A DNA stretch of 64,000 nt from the NCBI RefSeq assembly GCF_002934065.1, contig NZ_CP018049.1, forward strand, positions 4,090,501-4,154,500, given 5' to 3'. The notes under the pieces were generated by a model. The model saw nothing but the letters and a program-made list of their open reading frames with translations. It had not been told where the DNA came from and made no database searches. This DNA is from Pseudomonas orientalis. Its GTDB lineage: Bacteria > Pseudomonadota > Gammaproteobacteria > Pseudomonadales > Pseudomonadaceae. The position numbers were made by a program, and so were the translations under genes. Positions 33,701 through 41,574 of this stretch are shown here, piece by piece (the stretch's first letter is position 1; every line of letters begins with the position of its first letter).

Positions 33701-36004
33701 AAAGGCGCTGCTCAGGTGAAGGCGCTGCGAACGCCTGAATTTTTTACGCAGGTATTGCGAGGCGCGCTCAAGCCATACGGGCAGTTTTTTTGCTTGCAGT
33801 GCGACTTGCCGTAACAGCTCGACATTGGCCTGAGCAACACTCTGGGCATCGCTGAGAGGAACCTTAAGCTGCTCTTGCAGCTTAACTATCAGCAAGGCGC
33901 GGCTCATCTCGGCATCCTTCACTTCGCTGAATAAACGCGTGATGTCTTCGGTGCTGTTGTACAAGCGATCGTAGCATCCAAGCAATTTCTTGATCGAAGC
34001 CATTGCAGGCTTGCCATTGACCGGAAGGTAGCGCACAGCCAACGTTTCACGCTGCGCATGTGCGCGCAAGTCGTTACGCTTGTCGCGCTCGACATAGCCC
34101 CACAACAGGGAGCCATCCCGACTGCTAAGGCTCGCCTTGAGGCTTTGGGTCAGAGCGTCCAGCCCGGAAAAGCCCTTAACCCCGCCCTCCATTCCGAAAC
34201 CGCATAGAACCACCGGGAGCTGACGCAACGGCACTCGCACCGCCGGGGCTGTGGTCACCACCCACATGTTATGGAGTGGGTAGAAGGCATCCGGATCGTT
34301 GCCAATCGCAACCGACAGCACTTGGGTTTGACTGTCGGGGCGTTTGGACGGCAAAGGCTGCTCAATGACTTCGATGATCAGATCTCGATGCGCGCGGCTC
34401 AGGCGCTTGAGTCGATGCTGCAACTGAACCTCACAGCGTAGCGCCTCGATTTGGGCGTTCATGAATAACGTGCCCCGCCTGAACGTACCCTCCCCACCAG
34501 GGCGCTCAGCCCAAAACGCCACATCGAACAGCCGTTGCTGCGCACCCTGCACCAACCTATCCAACGTTTGGCCATGGGTCTTGAGCTCAGACACCAGAGA
34601 AACAAATTCCTGATACGCGGGCGTATCCTTGCTCAGATCATCCGGATCCAGCAACGCGACCAATCCTTTTTCGTAACGTTTGACCTGATGCTTCAGGGTG
34701 TACCGGGCCAAGCCTGGCGCAGCACTGCCAAAGATTATTTCGGTGTGTCGTCGTTGCTGGTCCCATTTGAGCAACTGCTCACGAAGGAAGCCAAGTCGAG
34801 CACTGCCGATAAGCTGCTGCCTGTTACCCTCCACACGTGCGAGTACAGCTGCTGCCTCCAAAGGCCGAGGCCGCTTTGCTGCAGGCACATGGTCGTGATT
34901 GATCATCACGGCACAGGCCAATTCATTGCTCCATTGCCCGTCCAGCAACGCCTGCGCGCCAAGCGCCAGCGCATCCTCCATGAGTTCCAGGCCGCGAACG
35001 ACACCGGACACCGGGGCCAACTCTGCGGGCCGACACAACACATGGCGGCGACTTAATGGCAAGCACTGCCAGAGGTCGTTAAGGAAAGACTTGTCCAGCG
35101 CCAACAAGCCGCACTGAAGCGCGACGAAAGAGGGGTACTCGTAGAAATTTCGCGCCACACCGGGTAGGTAGACGACATGAGGCGCGTCGCTGGGGTCTCC
35201 CTCACGATAGAAATGCAAGGCTGCGGGGATAGCCACCGCAGGCGTACCCGGCCACATCAACTGCCCCACTCGCACATTGGCCCACTCCCCGCCGGCGCGC
35301 TGCCTTGCTTCAGCGGTCGGAGCATCGATCACGGCTTGTACCAAAGCCAATCCCGCACGTGATATTTCGTCCAGTTGCCGTGCGATATAGGCCCGGTCAG
35401 CAAAGAGCACCTGGTACAACGCTACCCAACGTTCCCGGCGCGTAAGCCACGAGCCGTACTCCAGAGCGCCCCAATAGTCGCTTACTGCGCGGCCCAAGCG
35501 TTCAAGCAACCCCAGCGCAATGACTCTGCGCAGGGCTTCCAAGGGTGTATAGGGCAATCGGCGACCAGACTCTCCCTTGACGCTGAGGGTGGTGAATTGA
35601 TTGATATTGATAGGTACCGAGGGGCGAGCCAGCAACAACATTGCCCGATCGGTCAAGCTGTCGACTTTCTGGGGCGCGTGCAGTTGCTTAATCTCGGTGA
35701 ACAATAGGCTGTCCGGGTCAATTTCAAACGCTTTGCGCAGTTGGCTGCGGACCACTTTCAGGACTTTTGGCGAGCGCCCCAGCAGCTTTTTGAGAGCGTT
35801 TGCCGACTCGCTGCATCGCGAGTCAACAAGATCAAGCTGATTGATCAGGCGGCTGGGATGAGCATAGGTGTTAATCAGCCCTTTTAGCTGGTGGCGCATT
35901 GACCGCAACTCGGTTTCACGAAGAACTACCGATTCATCATCGGCAACGTCGAGCGAGTCATTGGAAGAGGGCGCGGCACCCGGGTGTTCAGGAAACGAGG
36001 TCAT
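30734..36004 (-). CDS. Giant dermonecrotic-toxin-like protein
   Basis: This 1,756-residue protein has no signal peptide. It looks like the very long Pseudomonas proteins annotated with a dermonecrotic toxin (DUF6543-like) N-terminal module. By eye: a mostly helical region to about 1050; a hydrophobic segment near 1060-1090 (FVADFIPVFVMVKGIWQGIQF); a second near 1211-1241 containing IDLLMNFIPGPKMRGGAVVG; a Pro/Ala linker near 1358-1386; and a C-terminal globular part of about 370 residues that I cannot assign. The two hydrophobic segments suit membrane insertion. G+C looks lower than in neighbouring genes, a sign of acquisition. No secretion, chaperone or immunity gene is adjacent. GGAG lies 10 bases before the ATG. 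Confidence 0.75.
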   Translation of the reverse strand: MTSFPEHPGAAPSSNDSLDVADDESVVLRETELRSMRHQLKGLINTYAHPSRLINQLDLVDSRCSESANALKKLLGRSPKVLKVVRSQLRKAFEIDPDSLLFTEIKQLHAPQKVDSLTDRAMLLLARPSVPININQFTTLSVKGESGRRLPYTPLEALRRVIALGLLERLGRAVSDYWGALEYGSWLTRRERWVALYQVLFADRAYIARQLDEISRAGLALVQAVIDAPTAEARQRAGGEWANVRVGQLMWPGTPAVAIPAALHFYREGDPSDAPHVVYLPGVARNFYEYPSFVALQCGLLALDKSFLNDLWQCLPLSRRHVLCRPAELAPVSGVVRGLELMEDALALGAQALLDGQWSNELACAVMINHDHVPAAKRPRPLEAAAVLARVEGNRQQLIGSARLGFLREQLLKWDQQRRHTEIIFGSAAPGLARYTLKHQVKRYEKGLVALLDPDDLSKDTPAYQEFVSLVSELKTHGQTLDRLVQGAQQRLFDVAFWAERPGGEGTFRRGTLFMNAQIEALRCEVQLQHRLKRLSRAHRDLIIEVIEQPLPSKRPDSQTQVLSVAIGNDPDAFYPLHNMWVVTTAPAVRVPLRQLPVVLCGFGMEGGVKGFSGLDALTQSLKASLSSRDGSLLWGYVERDKRNDLRAHAQRETLAVRYLPVNGKPAMASIKKLLGCYDRLYNSTEDITRLFSEVKDAEMSRALLIVKLQEQLKVPLSDAQSVAQANVELLRQVALQAKKLPVWLERASQYLRKKFRRSQRLHLSSAFAFKTRLEHQLPDLETFARRALTARLRLDGIPAQFDIDQPFIDIPDDVQGSYCGWTSGCTVGDRNIKLTPTLTRTTYSVLQLTLHNLDPLAPWTQWRLNHARFLQPQWKEQLNAAYLIRTMASLDIGGQYDSLINQVFYPPGDKRHTLSVGRIPELLNRTLHAGSEHHLLLAKQQGLTETAQSIFNTAMAARTPPDLLKNQYELQLHVLHLVGHTMQHDRYIAGIVVVRDQRSGHCVVYWPDAPPALVLTEYSSLKQAHAELNRIGAQPENTKVLASQVAPGWAFQAITHHPGKVNTLGAATFVADFIPVFVMVKGIWQGIQFVRSFSIKHLEPTALPDEIEKVTLEQIASKPQDWLAIVATSHSNALGLLYDANVLECKRRVQAASNSGKALDEYRSRRLGEQSETTRRRLVAFFSPLFGMFNDFYELLLVARRYHRFGNAHDAIDVGFMSAFLVIDLLMNFIPGPKMRGGAVVGVKRAAPSVLLGRIHRLRMTVLGGLSRSKPPPLTQLKVFDRFKVKTIPEGAVALKGPGEKGVYVKNGALFVADDTHHYPVYRRDNERSLRLKNKQVPGENELILDIHEGREWLLGADAPQPVAGSSSAALQPWPAAGPSWRPATARTVTENAIVQSSAMGDSWFSWRISPELDAGLVSAAPGVFYVGVDARRGAHYVLRVAPLYTHVRDPSNVYYRLLPRGDQAPLTGIVFITKDWAPVSAARVDIGRWTTTDIAEQPLPASYNTLTNQWRFHAPLFDRPLEQHIGTAFPTMTVNSRRFTAQRLIELSGSTRQVTATHLLNVRSTLDTWLTSTQGKIGQTDDLLRMLRPTEKPYTRIHIGYEGEAPGFTRVDFQVSGLDPSLLFGGRSVAVERSTAQRAAIKSVLEQQGFHVREVKVKHGRAMDDLIATHPNSNQLYYVSPSWVEEGSMQINTRLSDLWFNDALSKQSNALSLEGVKLALDEGRLVRIVAGIQWPTKRALSPTVYFVKVSPSPR

Positions 36005-36077
36005 GGTGTTTTCTTCTCCAAGAGGAAAAAACCAGACTAGGCATTACTGATATTCAAAAGGAGCTAGATAGTTGAAC

Positions 36078-36103
36078 AAAAAAAGCCCGCAGTGTGCGCG
36101 GGC
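36078..36103 (-). terminator. Terminator after uraH
   Basis: Read on the minus strand, GCCCGC and GCGGGC (36085-36090 with 36098-36103) pair around a seven-base loop and are followed by seven T. It isolates uraH from the giant gene. Confidence 0.88.
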
Positions 36104-36147
36104 GAAACCAACGAAGAGCATTTTGGGGTGTGAAGCGAGGTGACGAC

Positions 36148-36501
36148 TCAGCTACCGCGATAAGTGGAGTAGCTGTAAGGCGAAATCAGCAGGGGCACAT
36201 GGTAATGATCCTGTTCGGCACTGATGCCAAAGCGCAGTACCACGACGTCCAGAAAAGCCGGCTCGGGCAACTGCACACCGCGGGCACGGTAGTAATCACC
36301 AGCGTTGAACTGCAGCTGGTACACGCCACTGCGGTAGTCGTCACCTTGCAGCAGCGGCGCGTCGCAACGGCCATCGCTGTTGGTGATGGCGGTGGCAACC
36401 AGTTCCAGCTGCGCGCCTTCGACGCGATACAGCTCAACCTTGATGGCGCTGCCGGGGCAGCCGTGCGCGGCGTCCAAAACGTGTGTAGTCAAACGTCCCA
36501 T
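36148..36501 (-). CDS. uraH: 5-hydroxyisourate hydrolase
   Basis: This 117-residue transthyretin-like enzyme opens 5-hydroxyisourate, the product of urate oxidation, to OHCU. The N-terminal GRLTTHVLDAAHGCPG and the C-terminal tetrapeptide YRGS are diagnostic. The start at MGRLTTH was chosen to fit family length, although GGAGG lies 13 bases away; an ATG at 36531 adds ten residues. It is divergent from puuE, with an operator-like sequence about 100 bases upstream. Confidence 0.95.
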   Translation of the reverse strand: MGRLTTHVLDAAHGCPGSAIKVELYRVEGAQLELVATAITNSDGRCDAPLLQGDDYRSGVYQLQFNAGDYYRARGVQLPEPAFLDVVVLRFGISAEQDHYHVPLLISPYSYSTYRGS

Positions 36502-36601
36502 GGCTTGTATGCGCCTCCCGAAGTCAGTCATAGAGAAACCCGCACTCTTTCAGGGCAGTGAAAAAGCCGGCGATGACTGATTAAGACACTTTTCTAAAAA
36601 A

Positions 36602-36611
36602 TTGTACACAA
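36602..36611. promoter_or_regulatory. Near-palindromic operator TTGTACACAA (uraH side)
   Basis: One mismatch from TTGTATACAA. It lies 100 bases upstream of uraH, so the uraH-puuE gap carries one site near each gene. Confidence 0.5.
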
Positions 36612-36636
36612 TAAATTCCGCAGCCTTCCAATCCCC

Positions 36637-36735
36637 TGTAGGAGCGAGCTTGCTCGCAAAAAACGCCAACGATAACGCGGGCTCGTAGGATAAAAATGTC
36701 GCCCTCAGGTTTTCGCGAGCAAGCTCGCTCCTACA
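36637..36735. repeat. REP pair (REPIN), family B
   Basis: TGTAGGAGCGAGCTTGCTCGC forward and its reverse complement enclose about 57 bases between the two operator-like sites in the uraH-puuE gap. Family B has the core GAGCGAGCTTGCTC. Confidence 0.95.
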
Positions 36736-36845
36736 GTGGAGTTTTTCGCCTTTAGCTGACCAGTCAGGCAAGTTTCTTGCAAGCGTTGGAAGAAAGACCA
36801 TTCAAAAAAAATGCAGAAATGCAGGCTTACAAAGTTTGCGATAAG

Positions 36846-36855
36846 TTGTATACAA
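36846..36855. promoter_or_regulatory. Palindromic operator TTGTATACAA (puuE side)
   Basis: An exact match to the core of the palindrome at 28569-28580, 83 bases before the puuE start. Likely controls the puuE-uraD-alc transcript. Confidence 0.65.
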
Positions 36856-36938
36856 TCACTCATCGCTGTGACGCCACTCAGTCTTTCCACTGCCCGGCCG
36901 TTACACATCTGCTACCACGAACAAGAAGGAAGACTGCA

Positions 36939-37865
36939 GTGAGCGCTGACTACCCACGCGACCTGATCGGTTACGGCAGTAACCCTCCTCACCCCCACTG
37001 GCCGGGCAAGGCACGCATCGCGCTGTCGTTCGTACTCAACTACGAAGAAGGCGGCGAGCGCAATATCCTGCATGGCGACAAAGAGTCCGAAGCCTTTCTT
37101 TCGGAAATGGTCTCGGCCCAGCCGCTGCAAGGCGCGCGCAACATGAGCATGGAGTCGCTGTACGAATACGGCAGCCGTGCCGGGGTGTGGCGCATCCTCA
37201 AGCTGTTCAAGGAATTCGATATTCCGCTGACCATTTTTGCCGTGGCCATGGCCGCCCAGCGCCATCCGGATGTGATCCGCGCCATGGTCGCCGCCGGCCA
37301 CGAGATCTGCAGCCACGGCTACCGCTGGATCGACTACCAGTACATGGACGAGGCCCAGGAACGCGAGCATATGCTTGAAGCGATCCGCATCCTCACCGAA
37401 CTGACCGGTGAGCGCCCGCTGGGCTGGTACACCGGGCGCACCGGCCCCAATACCCGGCGCCTGGTGATGGAGGAAGGCGGCTTCCTGTACGACTGCGACA
37501 CCTACGACGACGACCTGCCCTACTGGGAACCCAACACGCCAACCGGCAAGCCGCACCTGGTGATCCCTTACACCCTGGACACCAACGATATGCGCTTCAC
37601 CCAGGTGCAGGGTTTCAACAAGGGCGATGACTTTTTCGAGTACCTCAAGGACGCCTTCGACGTGCTGTATTCCGAAGGCGCCGAGGCGCCGAAAATGTTG
37701 TCCATCGGCCTGCACTGCCGCCTGATCGGTCGCCCGGCGCGCCTGGCGTCGCTCAAGCGCTTTATCGAATACGCCAAAAGCCATGAACAGGTGTGGTTCA
37801 CCCGCCGCGTCGACATCGCCCGTCACTGGCACGCAACCCACCCGTTCACGGGAGCCGCCAAATGA
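36939..37865 (+). CDS. puuE: Allantoinase, PuuE type
   Basis: This 308-residue cytoplasmic hydrolase of the polysaccharide-deacetylase fold opens allantoin to allantoate. Recognisable segments are RDLIGYGSNPPHPHWPGKAR, GHEICSHGYRWIDYQ (metal-binding His pair) and GWYTGRTGPNTRRLV. It is the metal-independent or differently bound PuuE class, unrelated to the AllB amidohydrolase. GTG at 36939 was chosen since VSADYPRDL is the family start and AGAAGGA precedes it. Its stop overlaps the uraD start (ATGA). Confidence 0.95.
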   Translation: MSADYPRDLIGYGSNPPHPHWPGKARIALSFVLNYEEGGERNILHGDKESEAFLSEMVSAQPLQGARNMSMESLYEYGSRAGVWRILKLFKEFDIPLTIFAVAMAAQRHPDVIRAMVAAGHEICSHGYRWIDYQYMDEAQEREHMLEAIRILTELTGERPLGWYTGRTGPNTRRLVMEEGGFLYDCDTYDDDLPYWEPNTPTGKPHLVIPYTLDTNDMRFTQVQGFNKGDDFFEYLKDAFDVLYSEGAEAPKMLSIGLHCRLIGRPARLASLKRFIEYAKSHEQVWFTRRVDIARHWHATHPFTGAAK

Positions 37866-38377
37866 CCACGTTTCAGACACTGACGCCCTCGACCCTGAGC
37901 CGTGACGCCTTCGTCCAGGCCTTCGCCGATATCTACGAACACTCGCCATGGGTCGCCGAAAAGGCCTACGACCTGGGCCAGGATGCGTCGATCGACCAGA
38001 TCGAAACCCTGCACCAGCGCATGAGCGATATCCTGTTGAGCGCTGATCATCAAAGCCAGTTGGCCCTGATCAACGCTCACCCGGACCTGGCAGGCCGCGC
38101 CGCCGTCCAGGGCCAACTGACCCAAGCCAGCACCGATGAACAAGCCGGCGCGGGTATTCACCAATGCACGGCCGAAGAGTTCTCGCGCTTCACCGAGCTG
38201 AACGAGGCCTACAAGGCCAAGTTCAAGTTTCCCTTCATCATGGCGGTAAAAGGCAGCAACCGGCACCAGATCCTCGCCGCGTTCGAAACGCGCATCCACA
38301 ACTCCGCCGACGCCGAGTTCAAGTGCGCGCTGGACGAGATCAACAAGATCGCGCTGTTCCGCTTACTGACCCTCTAA
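37862..38377 (+). CDS. uraD: OHCU decarboxylase
   Basis: This 171-residue enzyme decarboxylates 2-oxo-4-hydroxy-4-carboxy-5-ureidoimidazoline to S-allantoin. Family marks are FADIYEHSPWVAEKAY, INAHPDLAGRAAVQGQLT (catalytic His) and FPFIMAVKGSNRHQIL. The ATG overlaps the puuE stop, so the two are translationally coupled. Together with UraH it processes the product of the membrane urate hydroxylase encoded downstream. Confidence 0.96.
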   Translation: MTTFQTLTPSTLSRDAFVQAFADIYEHSPWVAEKAYDLGQDASIDQIETLHQRMSDILLSADHQSQLALINAHPDLAGRAAVQGQLTQASTDEQAGAGIHQCTAEEFSRFTELNEAYKAKFKFPFIMAVKGSNRHQILAAFETRIHNSADAEFKCALDEINKIALFRLLTL

Positions 38378-38418
38378 ACGACCATCCCCAGCCACTCTAT
38401 CCAAGGCAGACAAGAAGA

Positions 38419-39414
38419 ATGAAAGCGCAACCCGTACCTTTCGAGAAGTTCGTCAACCTCGCCGACGCCCGCCTGGGCACCAAAATCATCTCCGTGACCG
38501 ATGACTGGTTCGCCGACGCCAACCGCCTGTTCCAGCCGACTCCGGCTGTGTGGAAGGAGGGCGTTTTCGATGATAACGGCAAGTGGATGGACGGCTGGGA
38601 GTCGCGCCGCAAGCGCTTCGAAGGCTACGACAGCGCGGTGATCCGCCTCGGCGTACCGGGTTCGATCAAAGGCGTGGACATCGACACTTCATTCTTCACC
38701 GGCAACTATCCACCATCGGCGTCCCTGGAAGCCTGCTTCCTGGTTTCGGGCGAGCCTGACGAGAACACCCAATGGGTGGAAGTGCTGTCGGCCGTCGAAC
38801 TGCAAGGCAACAGCCATCACTACCACGAGATCAACCACGCGCAGGCGTTCAGCCACCTGCGCTTCAACATCTACCCGGATGGCGGCGTGGCCCGTCTGCG
38901 CGTGTACGGCGTGCCGTTCCGCGACTGGTCCGCCGTGGGCGACAACGAACAGGTCGACCTGGCTGCTGCCTTGAACGGTGGCCGCGCGCTGGCCTGCTCC
39001 GATGAACACTTCGGGCGCATGAGCAACATCCTCAACCCGGGCCGTGGCATCAACATGGGCGACGGCTGGGAAACCGCGCGTCGGCGTACGCCAGGTAACG
39101 ACTGGGTGATCGTCGCGCTGGGGCACCCCGGCGAAATCGAAAAAATCATCGTCGACACCCTGCACTTCAAGGGCAACTACCCGGACACTTGCTCGATCCA
39201 GGGCGCGTTCGTCAAAGGCGGCACCGACAGCCAGATCGAGACCCAATCGCTGTTCTGGCGCGAACTGCTGCCGGCGCAGAAGCTGGAAATGCACGCCGAA
39301 CACACCTTCGCCGAGCAGCTCAAGGCGCTGGGGCCGATTACCCACATCCGCCTGAATGTGTTCCCGGATGGCGGTGTGAGCCGCCTGCGCGTCCTGGGCA
39401 AAGTATCGAAGTAA
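38419..39414 (+). CDS. alc: Allantoicase
   Basis: This 331-residue enzyme hydrolyses allantoate to ureidoglycolate and urea. It is made of two similar jelly-roll halves, each with the pattern WESRRKRFEGYDSAVIRLG and WETARRRTPGNDWVIVALG and ending FNIYPDGGVARLRVYG and LNVFPDGGVSRLRVLG, so the internal duplication is easy to see. It follows uraD by 41 bases. A family B REP pair separates it from allA. Confidence 0.97.
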   Translation: MKAQPVPFEKFVNLADARLGTKIISVTDDWFADANRLFQPTPAVWKEGVFDDNGKWMDGWESRRKRFEGYDSAVIRLGVPGSIKGVDIDTSFFTGNYPPSASLEACFLVSGEPDENTQWVEVLSAVELQGNSHHYHEINHAQAFSHLRFNIYPDGGVARLRVYGVPFRDWSAVGDNEQVDLAAALNGGRALACSDEHFGRMSNILNPGRGINMGDGWETARRRTPGNDWVIVALGHPGEIEKIIVDTLHFKGNYPDTCSIQGAFVKGGTDSQIETQSLFWRELLPAQKLEMHAEHTFAEQLKALGPITHIRLNVFPDGGVSRLRVLGKVSK

Positions 39415-39423
39415 TGCTGAGAC

Positions 39424-39523
39424 TGTAGGAGCGAGCTTGCTCGCGAAGACCGTCAACGATAACGCGCCCATCCTGGATAAACGCGGTGTCCTTGAGTTTT
39501 TCGCGAGCAAGCTCGCTCCTACA
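39424..39523. repeat. REP pair (REPIN), family B
   Basis: A 100-base inverted pair of family B REPs lies between alc and allA, inside the purine operon. Confidence 0.95.
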
Positions 39524-39559
39524 AAGATTCAATAACAACTCCAGATTAAGAAGACAGCC

Positions 39560-40063
39560 ATGCGCACACTGATGATCGAACCCTTGACCAAAGAAGCCTT
39601 CGCCCCTTTCGGAGACGTTATCGAAACCGATGGCAGCGATCACTTCATGATCAACAACGGGTCGACCATGCGCTTTCACAAACTGGCGACGGTCGAAACG
39701 GCGCAGCCCGAAGACCACGCCATCATCAGCATTTTCCGCGCCGACGCGCAGGATATGCCGCTGACCGTGTGCATGCTGGAGCGACACCCGCTGGGCAGCC
39801 AGGCCTTCATTCCGCTGCTCGGCAACCCCTTTCTGATCGTGGTCGCGCCCCTTGGCGATGCACCTGTATCAGGCTTGGTCCGCGCCTTCGTCACCAACGG
39901 CAGGCAGGGCATCAATTACCATCGCGGCGTCTGGCACCACCCGGTGCTGACGATCGAAAAGCGGGATGACTTCCTGGTGGTTGATCGCAGTGGCACAGGC
40001 AATAACTGCGATGAGCATTTTTTTGAAGAGGATGAGCGGTTGATCCTCGCCCCCCACCAATAA
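39560..40063 (+). CDS. allA: Ureidoglycolate lyase
   Basis: This 167-residue cupin-fold lyase splits ureidoglycolate into glyoxylate and urea, the final step of this cluster. Signatures are LTKEAFAPFGDVIET, HPLGSQAFIPL and the C-terminal GINYHRGVWHHPVLTI. The start follows AAGAAGACAGCC. The next gene, puuD, begins about 50 bases later. Confidence 0.95.
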   Translation: MRTLMIEPLTKEAFAPFGDVIETDGSDHFMINNGSTMRFHKLATVETAQPEDHAIISIFRADAQDMPLTVCMLERHPLGSQAFIPLLGNPFLIVVAPLGDAPVSGLVRAFVTNGRQGINYHRGVWHHPVLTIEKRDDFLVVDRSGTGNNCDEHFFEEDERLILAPHQ

Positions 40064-40114
40064 GAGAAGGTCTGATCACCCGACAACAAGGGTGACAGGC
40101 GAGAGGTAAAGACT

Positions 40115-41398
40115 GTGGAAGCACATCTGTTGGAATGGCTGAACCTGAGCGTGCGCTGGGTTCACATGATCACTGGCGTCGCCTGGATCGGCGCTTCGTT
40201 CTACTTCGTCTGGCTGGAAAACAACCTCAACCGCGTCAACCCCAAGAGCGGCCTGGCCGGTGACTTGTGGGCGATCCACGGTGGCGGTATCTACCACCTG
40301 GAAAAGTACAAACTGGCCCCGCCGACCATGCCGGACAACCTGCACTGGTTTAAATGGGAAGCCTATTTCACCTGGATGTCGGGCGTTGCGCTGCTGTGCG
40401 TGGTGTTCTATTGGAACCCGACGCTGTACCTGCTGGCCCCCGGCAGCGCATTGAGCGGCACCGAAGGCGTGTTGCTGGGCATCGGCTCGCTGTTCGCCGG
40501 CTGGTTCATCTATTCCTTTCTCTGCGACTCAGCCCTGGGCAAGCGCCCTGCCCTGCTCGGCCTGATCCTGTTCGTGCTGCTGATCGCGGCGGCCTACGGC
40601 TTCAGTAAGGTGTTCAGCGGTCGTGGCGCCTACCTGCACGTGGGCGCGGTGATCGGTACGATCATGGTGGGTAACGTGTTCCGTATCATCATGCCCGCCC
40701 AGCGCGCCCTGGTGGCGGCCATTGCCGAGAACCGCACGCCGGACCCGGCACTGCCGGCCAAAGGCTTGCTGCGTTCGCGCCACAACAACTACTTCACCCT
40801 GCCGGTGCTGTTCATCATGATCAGCAACCACTTCCCGAGCACCTACGGCAGCCAATACAACTGGCTGATCCTCGCCGGGATTGCGGTGGCGGCGGTGCTG
40901 GTGCGGCACTACTTCAACACCCGGCACAACAGCCAGAAGTATGCCTGGACCTTGCCGGTGGGCGCGCTGGCGATGATCAGCCTGGCCTATGTGACCGGGC
41001 CCAAGCCGGCTGAACCGATCGCCAAGGCACCGGCTGCCATCGAGTACCAACCCCTGCCGGAAACCGCCTTGGGCGGTGGCTTGAAACCGGCCGCGCCCGC
41101 CGCACCGGCCGCTGAACCGGCACCGGCCCAGGCCGGCACCGACTTCGGCCAGGTGCACCACGTGATCGAGCAACGCTGCACGGTGTGCCACTCGGCCAAA
41201 CCCACCAGCCCGTTGTTCAGCACGGCACCGGCGGGCGTGATGTTCGACACACCTGAGCAGATCCAGCAGCAGGCTGCACGCATTCAGGCGCAGGCCGTGG
41301 CGAGCCAGATCATGCCGTTGGGCAACATTACTCAAATGACCCAACAGGAACGGGATCTGATCGGCACCTGGATCAATCAAGGAGCCCGCACCAACTAA
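40115..41398 (+). CDS. puuD: Membrane urate hydroxylase with C-terminal cytochrome c domain
   Basis: This 427-residue inner-membrane protein has about eight helices followed, after an Ala/Pro linker (AAPAAPAAEPAPAQ), by a c-type haem site CTVCH near residue 355. It matches PuuD, the membrane urate hydroxylase that replaces soluble uricase and passes electrons to the respiratory chain rather than making H2O2. The N-terminus VEAHLLEWLNLSVRWVHMIT and HFPSTYGSQYNWLIL are typical. The GTG has GAGAGG upstream. It supplies 5-hydroxyisourate to UraH. Confidence 0.94.
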   Translation: MEAHLLEWLNLSVRWVHMITGVAWIGASFYFVWLENNLNRVNPKSGLAGDLWAIHGGGIYHLEKYKLAPPTMPDNLHWFKWEAYFTWMSGVALLCVVFYWNPTLYLLAPGSALSGTEGVLLGIGSLFAGWFIYSFLCDSALGKRPALLGLILFVLLIAAAYGFSKVFSGRGAYLHVGAVIGTIMVGNVFRIIMPAQRALVAAIAENRTPDPALPAKGLLRSRHNNYFTLPVLFIMISNHFPSTYGSQYNWLILAGIAVAAVLVRHYFNTRHNSQKYAWTLPVGALAMISLAYVTGPKPAEPIAKAPAAIEYQPLPETALGGGLKPAAPAAPAAEPAPAQAGTDFGQVHHVIEQRCTVCHSAKPTSPLFSTAPAGVMFDTPEQIQQQAARIQAQAVASQIMPLGNITQMTQQERDLIGTWINQGARTN

Positions 41399-41417
41399 TT
41401 GATTCACACAGTTCCAA

Positions 41418-41507
41418 TGTGGGAGGGGGCTTGCCCCCGATTGCAGTGTGCCAGCCAGCACACCTGTAACTGATCAACCGCCATCGGGGGCAAGCCCCCT
41501 CCCACAT
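41418..41507. repeat. REP pair (REPIN), family A
   Basis: A forward and reverse family A pair lies between puuD and the NCS2 permease gene. Confidence 0.95.
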
Positions 41508-41574
41508 TTGGTACTGCTGTGTTTTGAAGATTGCGCTCCACACAACACAACAATAAAAAGATCCGAGGTGTTGC

